Numbered from the stretch's first letter, positions 18,074-26,521 are shown. The stretch: 64,000 nt of DNA from Streptomyces spectabilis (GCF_008704795.1 NZ_CP023690.1:3110501-3174500), one strand, 5' to 3'. Notes: generated by a model not told the origin, from the letters alone. Program-made: numbers and translations.

Positions 18074-19476
18074 GGGGTCCTGCTTTCGTGGTGGGAGCCA
18101 GCAACTTCGGGGAGGGCGGCCGCGGGAGCGGCCTCCCGCGGGGCCGCGGCGCGGACCGGGACCGGGCCCGGGGAGCAGTCCATGGCCGCGCGGTAGCGCT
18201 CCACCGTGCCCTGTGCGGCCCGCGCCCAGGTGAACCTGTCGAGGACCCGGGCGCGCCCGGCCGCGCCGAGCCGCGCCCGCAGCTCCGCGTCGCCCAGGAG
18301 GCGTCCGAGGCCCGCGGCGAGGGCGCCCGGGTCGCCGGGCGGCACCGCGAGGCACGTCTCCCCGTCGGCCCCCGCGACCTCCGGGATGGCCCCGCCGGTC
18401 GTGGCGAGCAGCGGCGTCCCCGTGGCCATCGCCTCGGCCGCGGGCAGCGAGAAGCCCTCGTACAGGGAGGGCACGCAGGCCACCTGCGCCGAGCGCACCA
18501 GGTCGACGAGTTCCGCGTCCGAGATGCCCTTGACGAACTCGATGGCCCCTTCGAGGCCGTACCGCTCGACGGCGGCGGCGACCGGGCCCTCCTCGGGGCG
18601 CTTGCCGACCACGACGAGGTGCGCGTCGGGGTGCTCCGTACGGGCCTTCGCGAGCGCCTCGACGAGATGGATCAGGCCCTTGAGCGGGACGTCCGCGCTG
18701 GACGTCGTCACGATCCTGCCCGGCACCTCCGGCACGGCGGGGTCGGGTGAGAAGAGGTCGGTGTCGGCGCCGATGTGGACGACGTTGATCCGCTGCGGGC
18801 GCACGCCGAGGTGGTCGACGATCTCCTGGCGCGAGGTGCCGGAGACCGTGACGATCGACGGCAGGCGGCGCGCGACACGCTTCTGCATGCGCGTGAACGC
18901 GTACCAGCGGCGCACGGACGCGCGGCGCTTCCAGTCGGCGGCCGCGTCGAGTTCGAGCTGCCGGTCGACGGTGATCGGGTGGTGGATGGTCGTGACCAGC
19001 GGGGCGCCGAGGTCGCCGAGCAGGCCGTAGCCGAGCGTCTGGTTGTCGTGGATGACGTCGAACGCCCCGCGCCGGGCGCGCAGATGGCGCCGGGCCCGCA
19101 GGCTGAAGGTGACCGGCTCCGGGAAGCCGCCGGTCCACATCGTGGCGACTTCGAGGGCGTCGACCCAGTCGCGGTACTCGTCGCGCTTGGGCGTGCGGAA
19201 GGGGTCGGGCTGGCGGTAGAGGTCCAGGCTCGGCAGCTCGGTCAGGCGGAGGCCTTCGAGGTCCTCGCCCTCGTCGAGCACCGGATAGGGCTGGGCGCCG
19301 ATGACCTCGACGCGGTGGCCGAGCCGGACGAGCTCACGGGAGAGGTGGCGCACGTACACGCCCTGGCCGCCGCAGAACGGGTTCCCTTTGTAGGTCAGGA
19401 GTGCGATGCGCAGCGCGCGGCCGCCGTCCATCGCCGACCCCGGCGGGGGGCCCGCCTCTCTGGCCTCAGCGGTCAC
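18067..19476 (-). CDS. GT4-family (GT-B) glycosyltransferase
   Basis: 469 residues. The N-terminal Rossmann domain carries GGQGVYVRHLSRELVRLG (acceptor side), and the C-terminal domain has the EX7E donor motif EGFSLPAAE followed by AMATGTPLLATTGGAIPEV. The enzyme transfers a nucleotide-activated sugar; donor and acceptor are unknown. GTG 19476 is preferred because of the AAGAAGGGGG upstream; ATG 19431 is possible. It heads an operon with the methyltransferase and toroid protein. A KstR-type site lies 55-68 bp upstream of this start, closer than to kstR itself. Confidence 0.88.
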   Translation of the reverse strand: MTAEAREAGPPPGSAMDGGRALRIALLTYKGNPFCGGQGVYVRHLSRELVRLGHRVEVIGAQPYPVLDEGEDLEGLRLTELPSLDLYRQPDPFRTPKRDEYRDWVDALEVATMWTGGFPEPVTFSLRARRHLRARRGAFDVIHDNQTLGYGLLGDLGAPLVTTIHHPITVDRQLELDAAADWKRRASVRRWYAFTRMQKRVARRLPSIVTVSGTSRQEIVDHLGVRPQRINVVHIGADTDLFSPDPAVPEVPGRIVTTSSADVPLKGLIHLVEALAKARTEHPDAHLVVVGKRPEEGPVAAAVERYGLEGAIEFVKGISDAELVDLVRSAQVACVPSLYEGFSLPAAEAMATGTPLLATTGGAIPEVAGADGETCLAVPPGDPGALAAGLGRLLGDAELRARLGAAGRARVLDRFTWARAAQGTVERYRAAMDCSPGPVPVRAAAPREAAPAAALPEVAGSHHESRTPC

Positions 19477-19530
19477 TGTCGGCCCCCTTCTTCCTTCAGT
19501 TGCCCGCGAGACTACGCCGGGACGGTAATG

Positions 19531-19544
19531 TAGAACAAGTTTCA
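19531..19544. promoter_or_regulatory. KstR-type operator (TAGAACAAGTTTCA) in the GT/kstR divergent region
   Basis: The 14-mer matches TnnAACnnGTTnnA at all fixed positions, and GAACAA at 19533 is mirrored by TTGTTC at 19549-19554, giving a longer imperfect dyad. The 316-bp gap 19477-19792 holds this site and an AT-richer segment around it; I see nothing else in the gap. Autoregulation of kstR and control of the glycosyltransferase operon are both possible. Confidence 0.65.
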
Positions 19545-19792
19545 GAGTTTGTTCCCATCGCGACCGCCCGTGATCGCCGGACGCGCTTGAATCTACCGGC
19601 AGGTAGCCAGGCCGGAAGGCCCGGATCAGGTGATTCGCACCACGGCGAACGCCCTGCCATGCTGTGCGGTCCCGCGGCCCGCGGGACGGGACCGCGGGGC
19701 GGAACTGTGGGATCTTTTGCGGATGAGCGGTACGGGCTCGGGACTCCCGGGACCCCAGGGACGGCCGACGGGACTGACGGGGCGACGGGACG

Positions 19793-20416
19793 ATGACAGC
19801 TGACGCGAAGACGGCCGGGGCGCGGGCGACGGCGTCGCCGCTCACCGAGCGCCAGGAGGCGCGCCGCCGCCGCATCCTGCACGCCAGCGCCCAACTGGCC
19901 AGCCGCGGCGGCTTCGACGCGGTCCAGATGCGCGAGGTCGCGGAGGCCGCCGGGGTCGCCCTCGGCACGCTCTACCGCTACTTCCCCTCGAAGGTGCACC
20001 TGCTCGTCGCGACGATGCAGGACCAGCTCCAGCAGATGCACACCACGCTGCGCAAGCGGCCGCCCGCCGGCGAGACGCCCGCCGAGCGGGTCGCGGAGAC
20101 GCTGATGCGGGCCTTCCGCGCGCTCCAGCGCGAGCCGCACCTCGCGGACGCGATGGTGCGCGCCCTGACCTTCGCCGACCGCTCCGTGAGCCCCGAGGTG
20201 GACACGGTCTCGCGGCTCACGACCGCGATCGTCCTGGACGCCATGGGCCTGGACGGACAGCCGACCGCGGCGCAGCTCTCCGCGGTGCGGGTGATCGAGC
20301 ACACCTGGCACTCGGCGCTGATCACCTGGCTCTCCGGGCGGGCCTCCATCGCCCAGGTGAAGATCGACATCGAGATGGTGTGCCGACTGATCGACCTGAC
20401 GGCGTCGGAGACGTAG
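19793..20416 (+). CDS. kstR: TetR-family steroid catabolism repressor KstR
   Basis: 207 residues. The DNA-binding domain (about residues 20-75) contains GGFDAVQMREVAEAAGVALG and TLYRYFPSKVHLLV; from memory this block is nearly identical to mycobacterial KstR (Rv3574). Lower similarity continues into the ligand domain (LADAMVRALTFAD, HTWHSALITWLSGRAS). KstR represses genes for uptake and degradation of the steroid side chain and rings and is released by a steroid-derived CoA thioester. The leader is about 250 nt from the KstR box at 19531; the RBS before ATG 19793 is weak (GGGACG). Its likely targets in the window are the Ltp1-like, fadA5 and cyp125 genes. Confidence 0.88.
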   Translation: MTADAKTAGARATASPLTERQEARRRRILHASAQLASRGGFDAVQMREVAEAAGVALGTLYRYFPSKVHLLVATMQDQLQQMHTTLRKRPPAGETPAERVAETLMRAFRALQREPHLADAMVRALTFADRSVSPEVDTVSRLTTAIVLDAMGLDGQPTAAQLSAVRVIEHTWHSALITWLSGRASIAQVKIDIEMVCRLIDLTASET

Positions 20417-20446
20417 GCCCTGCCGCCCGAGGCCCTGCGGGCAGGC

Positions 20447-20680
20447 CTACTCCTCCGGCGGGAACACCACCTCGCCGCTGCCGAGCAGGGTGATCGTGAT
20501 GGCCTCGACCGGGCAGCCCTCGGCGGCCTCCAGGATCTGCTCGGCCGCGTCCGTCTCGGCCCGCCTGGGGTGCGACTGGCGCGCGGAGTCCAGGGCGAAG
20601 CCGTCCGGCGCCAGACCCGCGCACATCCCGGAGCCGATGCACACGGACCGGTCGACCTCGACGTGCCAGCGGTCGCCCAT
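20447..20680 (-). CDS. 3Fe-4S ferredoxin (P450 redox partner type)
   Basis: 77 residues with the single-cluster pattern Cys14-x5-Cys20 (VCIGSGMCAGLAP) and Cys56-Pro (EGCPVEAI), as in actinobacterial ferredoxins that feed cytochromes P450. The start ATG overlaps the aldehyde dehydrogenase stop (TGATG), so the two are translationally coupled. It is a good candidate electron donor for the CYP125 encoded 12 kb away, as no P450 lies next to it. Cytoplasmic. Confidence 0.92.
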   Translation of the reverse strand: MGDRWHVEVDRSVCIGSGMCAGLAPDGFALDSARQSHPRRAETDAAEQILEAAEGCPVEAITITLLGSGEVVFPPEE

Positions 20681-22152
20681 CAGGCCCCGGTCCCCTCGGG
20701 CGCGTATCCGGCGGGCAGATGGATCATCTTGTGCTCGAAGTACTCGCCGTACCCCTCGGGTCCGAACTCCCGGCCGATGCCGGAGTTCTTGTAGCCGCCG
20801 AAGGGGCCGGACATGTCCAGGCTGAAGGTGTTCACGGAGTACGTGCCGGTGCGCACGCGGCGGGCGACGTCCAGGCCGCGCTCGACGTCGGCGGTCCACA
20901 CGGTGCCGCTGAGGCCGTACTCGGAGTCGTTGGCGATCCGCACGGCCTCCTCCTCGTCGCCGTACTCGATGAGGCAGATGACGGGCCCGAAGATCTCCTC
21001 GCGGGCGACCCGCATGGAGTTGTCGACGCCGCCGAGCAGCGTCGGCTCGACGTACCAGCCGCGGTCGAACCCGGCGGGGCGGCCGCCGCCCGCGAGGATC
21101 TTGGCGCCCTCCTCCTGGCCGATGCGGATGTAGTCGAGCGAGCGCCGCTGCTGCCGCTCGGCGACCAGCGGCCCGAGTTCGGTCGCCGGGTCCATCGGGT
21201 CGCCGACCTTGAGCGCCGACGCGGCGGCGGCGAAGGCCTCGGCGAACTCGCCCGCGCGGGAGCGCGGCACGAGGATGCGGGTCTGGGCCACGCACGCCTG
21301 GCCGTTGATCATCCAGGCGAAGGGCGCGATGCCCGCCACCGCGCTCGCCGCGTCGGCGTCCGGCAGGATGACGGCGGCCGACTTGCCGCCCAACTCCAGG
21401 GTGACGCGGGTGAGATGGCGGGAGCAGACCTCCATCACGCGCTTGCCCGCGGCGACGGACCCGGTGAAGGACACCTTGTCGACACCGGGGTGCCCGACCA
21501 GGTACTCGCTGACCTCCCGCCCCGCGGAGACGATGGAGAGCACGCCCTCCGGCAGGCCCGCCTCCGCGACGATCTCGGCCAGGACATAGGCGTCGAGCGG
21601 CGTCTCGGGCGAGGTCTTGAGGATCACCGGACAGCCCGCGAGCAGCGCGGGCGCGACCTTGGCCGCCGCGGTGAACTGCGGGACGTTCCACGGCACGACG
21701 GCCGCGACGACGCCCATCGGCTCGCGCCGCACCAGGATCCCGCCGAGCACGCCGTCGCGCGCCTCCTCGTACGTGAAGTCCCGCGCCGTGGTGATCGCCG
21801 CGTCCCAGACCATCATCGCGGCCAGGGCCTGCACCATCACGGACGCGGTGATCGGGGTGCCGTTCTCCGAGCTGATCACCCGGGCCAGCTCCTCGTGGCG
21901 CGCGGCGAGACCGTCCTTGATCTTCGTGACGGCCTCGATCCGCTCGTCGAGGCCCATCCGCGGCCAGGGCCCTTCGTCGAACGCCTTACGCGCGAGGGCG
22001 ACGGCCCGGTCGACGTCGGCGGGCGCGGCGTGCGGCACCCGCGCGAAGACCTCGCCGGTGTGCGGCGAGACGACCTCGATGACGTCCTTGCCGACCGGAT
22101 CGGTCAACTCCCCGCCGATGAACAGCTGTCCGTGCTCCACGAGTTCCGTCAT
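20680..22152 (-). CDS. NAD(P)-dependent aldehyde dehydrogenase
   Basis: 490 residues, full family length. Catalytic residues are visible: Asn156 in VPWNVPQF, Glu253 in TLELGGKSAA and nucleophile Cys287 in NGQACVAQTR; the cofactor loop GSVAAGK is at 231-237. The enzyme oxidises an aldehyde to the acid. ATG 22152 has the strong RBS AGGAGG. The coupling to a P450-type ferredoxin and the location beside kstR suggest oxidation of an aldehyde from P450-initiated degradation, for example of a steroid side chain; this is inference. The promoter region holds an 18-bp perfect palindrome shared with the divergent MBL gene. Confidence 0.93.
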   Translation of the reverse strand: MTELVEHGQLFIGGELTDPVGKDVIEVVSPHTGEVFARVPHAAPADVDRAVALARKAFDEGPWPRMGLDERIEAVTKIKDGLAARHEELARVISSENGTPITASVMVQALAAMMVWDAAITTARDFTYEEARDGVLGGILVRREPMGVVAAVVPWNVPQFTAAAKVAPALLAGCPVILKTSPETPLDAYVLAEIVAEAGLPEGVLSIVSAGREVSEYLVGHPGVDKVSFTGSVAAGKRVMEVCSRHLTRVTLELGGKSAAVILPDADAASAVAGIAPFAWMINGQACVAQTRILVPRSRAGEFAEAFAAAASALKVGDPMDPATELGPLVAERQQRRSLDYIRIGQEEGAKILAGGGRPAGFDRGWYVEPTLLGGVDNSMRVAREEIFGPVICLIEYGDEEEAVRIANDSEYGLSGTVWTADVERGLDVARRVRTGTYSVNTFSLDMSGPFGGYKNSGIGREFGPEGYGEYFEHKMIHLPAGYAPEGTGA

Positions 22153-22192
22153 GACCGACCGCCTCCTGCGGGACGCTTCCTGACGCTGTTTC

Positions 22193-22210
22193 AGAACTGA
22201 TATCAGTTCT
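22193..22210. promoter_or_regulatory. 18-bp perfect palindrome, TetR-type operator candidate
   Basis: AGAACTGATATCAGTTCT is its own reverse complement. It sits 41 bp upstream of the aldehyde dehydrogenase start and 60 bp upstream of the MBL start, in the divergent promoter region. The half site AGAAC is shared with the KstR boxes, but the spacing (GAAC-N8-GTTC) differs, so another TetR regulator may bind it. Confidence 0.6.
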
Positions 22211-22269
22211 AGTTATAGTGAGCAACGGCCGTGCGGCCGACAGCTCCGGCGGCAGGGACGGGGCGGCGG

Positions 22270-23325
22270 ATGACACAGCGGGTGACGGGCACGGGTGCGA
22301 CCGACCACGGCGGTGGCGTGTGGAGCGTCGCCGTGCCGATCCCGGACAACCCGCTGGGCCACACGCTGGTGTACGTGCTCGACACCGACCGCGGCCCCGT
22401 CCTGGTCGACACCGGCTGGGACGACCCGGCGGGGTGGGACGTGCTCGTCGCGGGGCTCGCCGCGTGCGGGACCGAGGTCGCCGCCGTGCACGGGGTGCTG
22501 CTCACCCACCACCACCCCGACCACCACGGCCTCTCCGCGCGGGTGCGGGCCGCCTCCGGGGCGTGGCTCGCGATGCACGAGGCCGACGCGCACGTGGTGC
22601 GGCGCACCCGGGAGTATCCGATGGAGCGGTGGTTCGGGTACCTGGTGGACAAGCTGACCGCCGCGGGCGCGCCCGCGGAGCACGTGGCGCCGCTGGCCGC
22701 CGCCCGCGACGCGGGGCGCGTCCCGGGGCTCGCCGCCCGGCTGCCCGCCCTGCCCGACCGCCCGATCCCGCCCGGCGAACTCCTCGATCTGCCCGGCCGC
22801 CGCCTGCGCGCGATCTGGACTCCGGGCCACACCCCCGGCCACGTCTGTCTGCACCTGGAGGAGGAGCACCCGGCTCGACTGCCGGGCCGCGGGCGCCTGT
22901 TCAGCGGGGACCACCTGCTGCCGGGCATCACTCCGCACATCGGCCTGTACGAGGATCCGGACGACAGGACGGTGACCGACCCCCTCGGGGACTATCTGGA
23001 CTCCCTGGAGCGGGTCGGGCGGCTCGGCGTCGCGGAGGTCCTGCCCGCGCACCAGCACGCCTTCGCCCACGCGCACGGCCGGGTGCGGAAGTTGCTCGCC
23101 CACCACGAGGAGCGGCTCGCGGGCCTGCTCGCGCTGCTCGCCGAGGAGCGCACCCCCTGGCAGCTCGCCGAGCGCATGGAGTGGAATCGGCCCTGGGCCG
23201 ACATCCCCTCCGGCTCGCGCACCATCGCCGTCTCCGAGGCCGAGGCGCATCTGCGCAGGCTCGTGAAGCAGGGCCGGGCCCAGGCGGTGCCGGGCAGCGA
23301 CCCGGTGGCGTACGTGGCGGTGTGA
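22270..23325 (+). CDS. Metallo-beta-lactamase-fold hydrolase
   Basis: 351 residues. The metal motif HxHxDH is seen in LLTHHHPDHHGL, followed by TPGHTPGHVCL, SGDHLLPG and a late His in LPAHQHAF, giving a complete binuclear site. The C-terminal part (about 270-350) is a winged-helix-like tail (EAEAHLRRLVKQGRAQAV) seen in the LACTB2-like subgroup. These act on thioesters, lactones or nucleic acids; a CoA-thioester or lactone is plausible here. ATG 22270 was chosen over GTG 22231. It is divergent from the aldehyde dehydrogenase and shares its palindromic operator. Confidence 0.85.
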   Translation: MTQRVTGTGATDHGGGVWSVAVPIPDNPLGHTLVYVLDTDRGPVLVDTGWDDPAGWDVLVAGLAACGTEVAAVHGVLLTHHHPDHHGLSARVRAASGAWLAMHEADAHVVRRTREYPMERWFGYLVDKLTAAGAPAEHVAPLAAARDAGRVPGLAARLPALPDRPIPPGELLDLPGRRLRAIWTPGHTPGHVCLHLEEEHPARLPGRGRLFSGDHLLPGITPHIGLYEDPDDRTVTDPLGDYLDSLERVGRLGVAEVLPAHQHAFAHAHGRVRKLLAHHEERLAGLLALLAEERTPWQLAERMEWNRPWADIPSGSRTIAVSEAEAHLRRLVKQGRAQAVPGSDPVAYVAV

Positions 23326-23388
23326 GGCCTCACGGGCCCCCGAGGCCCCAGGGACTCCCGAGGCCCCGGCGCCCCGGGGCCCGCCTCG

Positions 23389-24210
23389 TCACCAGCCCTC
23401 CTCGCCCCGCAGCACCGCGTCCGCGCCGCCGTCGATGAAGACCACCTGGCCGGTCACGTGCGTGTTCTCCGGCGAGGTGAGGAAGTCGAGCAGCGGGGCG
23501 ACCTGCTCCGCCTCTCCGTAGCCGTTCAGCGGCATGGGGACGGCGGCGTCGGCGACCGCGCGGATCTCCGGGTCCCCGATCATCGGGCGGCTCATGGGGG
23601 TGCGGATGATGCCCGGCCCGATCGCGTTCAGCGGGATGCCCGCGCCCGCCCACGCGTCGCTCACGGCGGCGCGGCGCACCCAGCGCACGAGGGCGTGCTT
23701 GGCGGAGGTGTACACCCGCTGCGGCTCGCCGCGGTCGATCGCCGCGCGCGCGGCGGCGACGGCCGCGGCCTCGTCGTCGGCGAGCACGGCGTCGACGATC
23801 GCCGGGTCGGTGGGGTGCAGGGCGGCCACCGACGCCACGACGGCCGCGCGCGGATGGCGGCCCGCGGCGAGCAGCGGACGCAGTCCGGTGAGCGTGGCGA
23901 TCGCCCCGAAGGCGTTCACGCGCACGGTCACGGGGTCGTGGTCGGCGACCCCGGCGCAGGCGATCACGGCGTCGAGCCGGCCGCCCCCGAGGTCGGCCGC
24001 CGCCTCGGCGAGCAGGGCGCGGCCCTCCCCGGTGCCGAGGTCGGCGCTGATGTCGGTGTCCTTGAGGTCCGCGCCGATGACCCGGTGTCCGCGCGCGGAC
24101 AACTGGCGGGCGGTGGCCCTGCCGATGCCCGACGCGGCACCGGTGATCAGATAGGTGCGGGCGGTCTGCTCGTCGATGCGGTCCGGCTGCGTACGGCTCG
24201 GGTCCGTCAC
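23389..24210 (-). CDS. SDR oxidoreductase, 3-alpha-hydroxysteroid dehydrogenase-like
   Basis: 273 residues. The nucleotide-binding glycine motif TGAASGIG is near the start, and the catalytic Tyr and Lys are in YTSAKHA. The C-terminal FIDGGADAVLRGEEGW resembles the IDGGxDAVMR ending of Comamonas 3-alpha-HSD/carbonyl reductase, as does the shape of the whole sequence (short strand-3 ADLGTGEGR region). It likely reduces or oxidises a ring hydroxyl or ketone with NAD(P). It follows the MBL gene convergently, in the kstR neighbourhood, but has no visible KstR box of its own. Confidence 0.82.
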   Translation of the reverse strand: MTDPSRTQPDRIDEQTARTYLITGAASGIGRATARQLSARGHRVIGADLKDTDISADLGTGEGRALLAEAAADLGGGRLDAVIACAGVADHDPVTVRVNAFGAIATLTGLRPLLAAGRHPRAAVVASVAALHPTDPAIVDAVLADDEAAAVAAARAAIDRGEPQRVYTSAKHALVRWVRRAAVSDAWAGAGIPLNAIGPGIIRTPMSRPMIGDPEIRAVADAAVPMPLNGYGEAEQVAPLLDFLTSPENTHVTGQVVFIDGGADAVLRGEEGW

Positions 24211-24644
24211 GGTCGCGCTCCCCTCAACTGCCGCGGCCTGGGGCTTGCGCCACGCTACGCCCGCCGCGCGGGCCGCACCAGACCGCGATCACCGGCCGCG
24301 CGGAACCGTGGTCACCGGCCGCGCCGGAGCGCGGTCACCGGCCGCGCCTGGCCGGGAGGGGCGGCGTACGGGCCGGTAGAGTGTGCGGGTCGTCATCACG
24401 TACGTACGAGGGGAAGCCGCACCGGCCCGTCCCCAAGGTCTCGGCTTCGCCCGGCCCGGGAGAAGCCGTCGTGGCACCACCCGCCCGCGGCGAGCCGGAG
24501 CACCTCGTGCGGCGCGTGACCGGCTCGTGTCATCGGGACCGTACCGATGGCCGGCACCGTCGAGGCACACGGAGCCGGAGCCGCCCGGTGCCCCTGTCGT
24601 GCCGTGCCGCCCGGCTCCCCGCAGGGAGAGGCACCCGCCGCATC
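24211..24644 (+). other. Long GC-rich leader of the ECF operon, possibly structured
   Basis: 434 bp without a gene. After 24376 the sequence can fold: CGGCTTC (24442-24448) with GAAGCCG (24462-24468) encloses CCCGGCCCGGG. The stretch GAGGGGAAGCC (from about 24410) and GAGCCGGAGCACC (from about 24495) recall the GGGAA and B12-box parts of cobalamin riboswitches, but the hallmark CCGC-ACTGT core is not found. I do not call a riboswitch. The promoter is probably near 24360-24400. Confidence 0.35.
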
Positions 24645-25856
24645 ATGAACGTTCGCCGCAGCGCAGCTGCCCTGGCCGCCGTCGCCGCCCTCGGCACGGC
24701 CGCGGCCCCGGCCGCCCTCGCCGACGGGGCGTCCCCCTCGCCCTCCGGCGCGCTCCCCTCCGGTCTGTACGGCAAGACGGACCCGAAGTTCGACGGCGTG
24801 TTCCGGCAGTCGTACGCCCTGCTCGCGCAGGACGCGACCGGTGTCACGCCCGCGACGAAGGCCGTGGACTGGCTGACCGGCCAGCAGTGCGGCAGCGGCG
24901 GCTTCGCCGCCTACCGCGCCGACACGGACGTGGCCTGCGACTCCAAGGCCCAGGTCGACAGCAACTCGACGGCCGCGGCCGTGCAGGCCCTCGCCGCGCT
25001 CGGCGGCGAGAAGAAGGCCGTCGACAAGGGCGTCGCCTGGCTGAAGTCCGTGCAGAACCAGGACGGCGGCTGGGGCTACACCCCGGGCCTGCCGAGCGAC
25101 GCCAACTCCACCGGCATCGTGATCGGCGCGCTCGCCGCCACCGGCGAGAAGCCCGCGGCCGTGACGTCGCAGAAGGGCAAGTCGCCGTACGACGCGCTGA
25201 CGAAGCTCGCCCTGGACTGCGGCAAGGACGGCGGCGCCTTCGGCCTCGCCGACGCCAAGACCGGCAAGCTCGCGCCGAACGCCGACGCCACGGCGGCCGG
25301 TGTCCTCGGCGGCCTCGGCAAGGGCCTGGTCGTGACCGCGCCGAAGAAGGAGGCCGCCGCGCCGAAGTGCGCCGAGGCCGACTCGGCCGAGCAGGCCGCA
25401 GCCAACGGCACCGGCTACCTCGTCGACGCCCTCGGCAAGTCCGGCCACCTCACCTCGTCCCTGCCCGGCTCCACGGACAAGCCGGACGTCGGCAACACCG
25501 CCGACGCGGTCGTCGCGCTCGCCGCCGCGGGCCGGGGCGAGCAGGCGAAGAAGTCCGCCGAGTGGCTCGCCGGCAACTCCGCCGACTGGGCCAAGCAGGG
25601 CGGCCCCGCCGCCTACGCCCAGCTGGTCTTCGCCGCCCACGCCGCGGGCCTGGACCCGCGCGACTTCGGCGGCGCCGACCTGGTCAAGCAGCTCAACGCG
25701 ACCGGTCCGGCCCCGCGCGCGCAGGCGTCCGACGAGGAGAAGGACAAGGACGACGACGGCAGCGGCATGAGCGTCTGGTGGATCGTCGGCGTCGGCCTGG
25801 CCGCGGGCGCGGGCATCGGCTTCCTGCTGAGCGGCCGCAAGAAGAACCAGCTGTGA
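24645..25856 (+). CDS. Surface-anchored alpha/alpha-toroid ligand-binding protein (transcobalamin alpha-domain-like)
   Basis: 403 residues: signal peptide (about 1-29), toroid repeats (about 45-365), acidic Lys/Asp linker, one C-terminal TM helix (WWIVGVGLAAGAGIGFLL) and a short basic tail. The repeats carry QQCGSGGFAAY, DSNSTAAAVQALAALG and QNQDGGWGY, a pattern shared by prenyltransferase/cyclase toroids and by the alpha-domain of intrinsic factor and transcobalamin. Cyclase motifs are absent, so binding is more likely than catalysis. It is the first gene of an ECF uptake operon, with its stop overlapping the next start (GTGA). I infer that it captures the imported vitamin at the cell surface. 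Confidence 0.85.
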   Translation: MNVRRSAAALAAVAALGTAAAPAALADGASPSPSGALPSGLYGKTDPKFDGVFRQSYALLAQDATGVTPATKAVDWLTGQQCGSGGFAAYRADTDVACDSKAQVDSNSTAAAVQALAALGGEKKAVDKGVAWLKSVQNQDGGWGYTPGLPSDANSTGIVIGALAATGEKPAAVTSQKGKSPYDALTKLALDCGKDGGAFGLADAKTGKLAPNADATAAGVLGGLGKGLVVTAPKKEAAAPKCAEADSAEQAAANGTGYLVDALGKSGHLTSSLPGSTDKPDVGNTADAVVALAAAGRGEQAKKSAEWLAGNSADWAKQGGPAAYAQLVFAAHAAGLDPRDFGGADLVKQLNATGPAPRAQASDEEKDKDDDGSGMSVWWIVGVGLAAGAGIGFLLSGRKKNQL

Positions 25857-26506
25857 CGCACCGCCGTCGCGGGCACGGCCGCCGCCGCGCGGTGGCCGTG
25901 CTCTTCGCCGCCCTGCTCGCGCTGTGCGCGGCCGCCCCCGCCCACGCCGCCGACTACCGCTACTGGTCGTTCTGGCAGCGCGGCGAGGGCGGCGCGTGGG
26001 TGTACGCCACCCAGGGCCCGTCGATCGCACGGCCGGACGACGGGGACGTGGACGGGTTCCGCTTCGCCGTGGCCGCCGACGCCAAGACGGCGAAGAAGCC
26101 GCGCGGCACCGCCGACTTCGACACGGTCTGCGCGGACACGAAGGCCGCGGCCGGGAAGAAGCGGATCGCGGTCGTCATCGACTTCGGCACCGCCGCCGAC
26201 GCGCCGGGCGGGAAGACGCCGCCGAAGCCGCGTACCGCGTGCGCCCGCATCGACGACGGCGGATCGAGCGCCGACGCGCTCGCGGCCGTCGCCAAGCCCC
26301 TGCGCTACGACAACAACGCGCTGCTGTGCGCCATCTCCGACTACCCGAAGACCGGCTGCGGCGAGCAGGTGTCCGGCGACGGCGGCGAGCGGAGCGGCGC
26401 CGACGAGGGCGACGGCGGCCCGTCCGTCGGCCTGCTCGCCGGTGTCGCCGCCGTGGTCGTGCTCGGCGCCGCGGGCGTCTGGCAGGCCCGCCGCCGGCGC
26501 GGGTGA
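25853..26506 (+). CDS. Surface-anchored small domain protein (DUF4430/transcobalamin beta-domain-like)
   Basis: 217 residues with a signal peptide ending AAPAHA (about residue 31), a globular domain of about 130 residues, an acidic linker and a C-terminal TM helix (about 190-210). The domain starts ADYRYWSFWQRGEGGAW and continues PDDGDVDGFRFAVA; this W-x-F-W...DGDV-x-x-F-R-F pattern resembles the end of the DUF4430/transcobalamin C-terminal domain. Three further Cys may form disulphides. GTG 25853 overlaps the toroid gene stop. Together the two proteins look like the two lobes of a transcobalamin encoded separately. Resemblance is by eye and needs structural confirmation. Confidence 0.78.
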   Translation: MTHRRRGHGRRRAVAVLFAALLALCAAAPAHAADYRYWSFWQRGEGGAWVYATQGPSIARPDDGDVDGFRFAVAADAKTAKKPRGTADFDTVCADTKAAAGKKRIAVVIDFGTAADAPGGKTPPKPRTACARIDDGGSSADALAAVAKPLRYDNNALLCAISDYPKTGCGEQVSGDGGERSGADEGDGGPSVGLLAGVAAVVVLGAAGVWQARRRRG

Positions 26507-26521
26507 GCCGGGCCCGCCGCG

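Noticed and set aside
24376..24644. Cobalamin riboswitch before the ECF operon
   Set aside because: Two short elements resemble the motif, but the conserved CCGC-ACTGT core and the GGTG-AA-CC arm are missing. Kept as a finding, not as a feature call.
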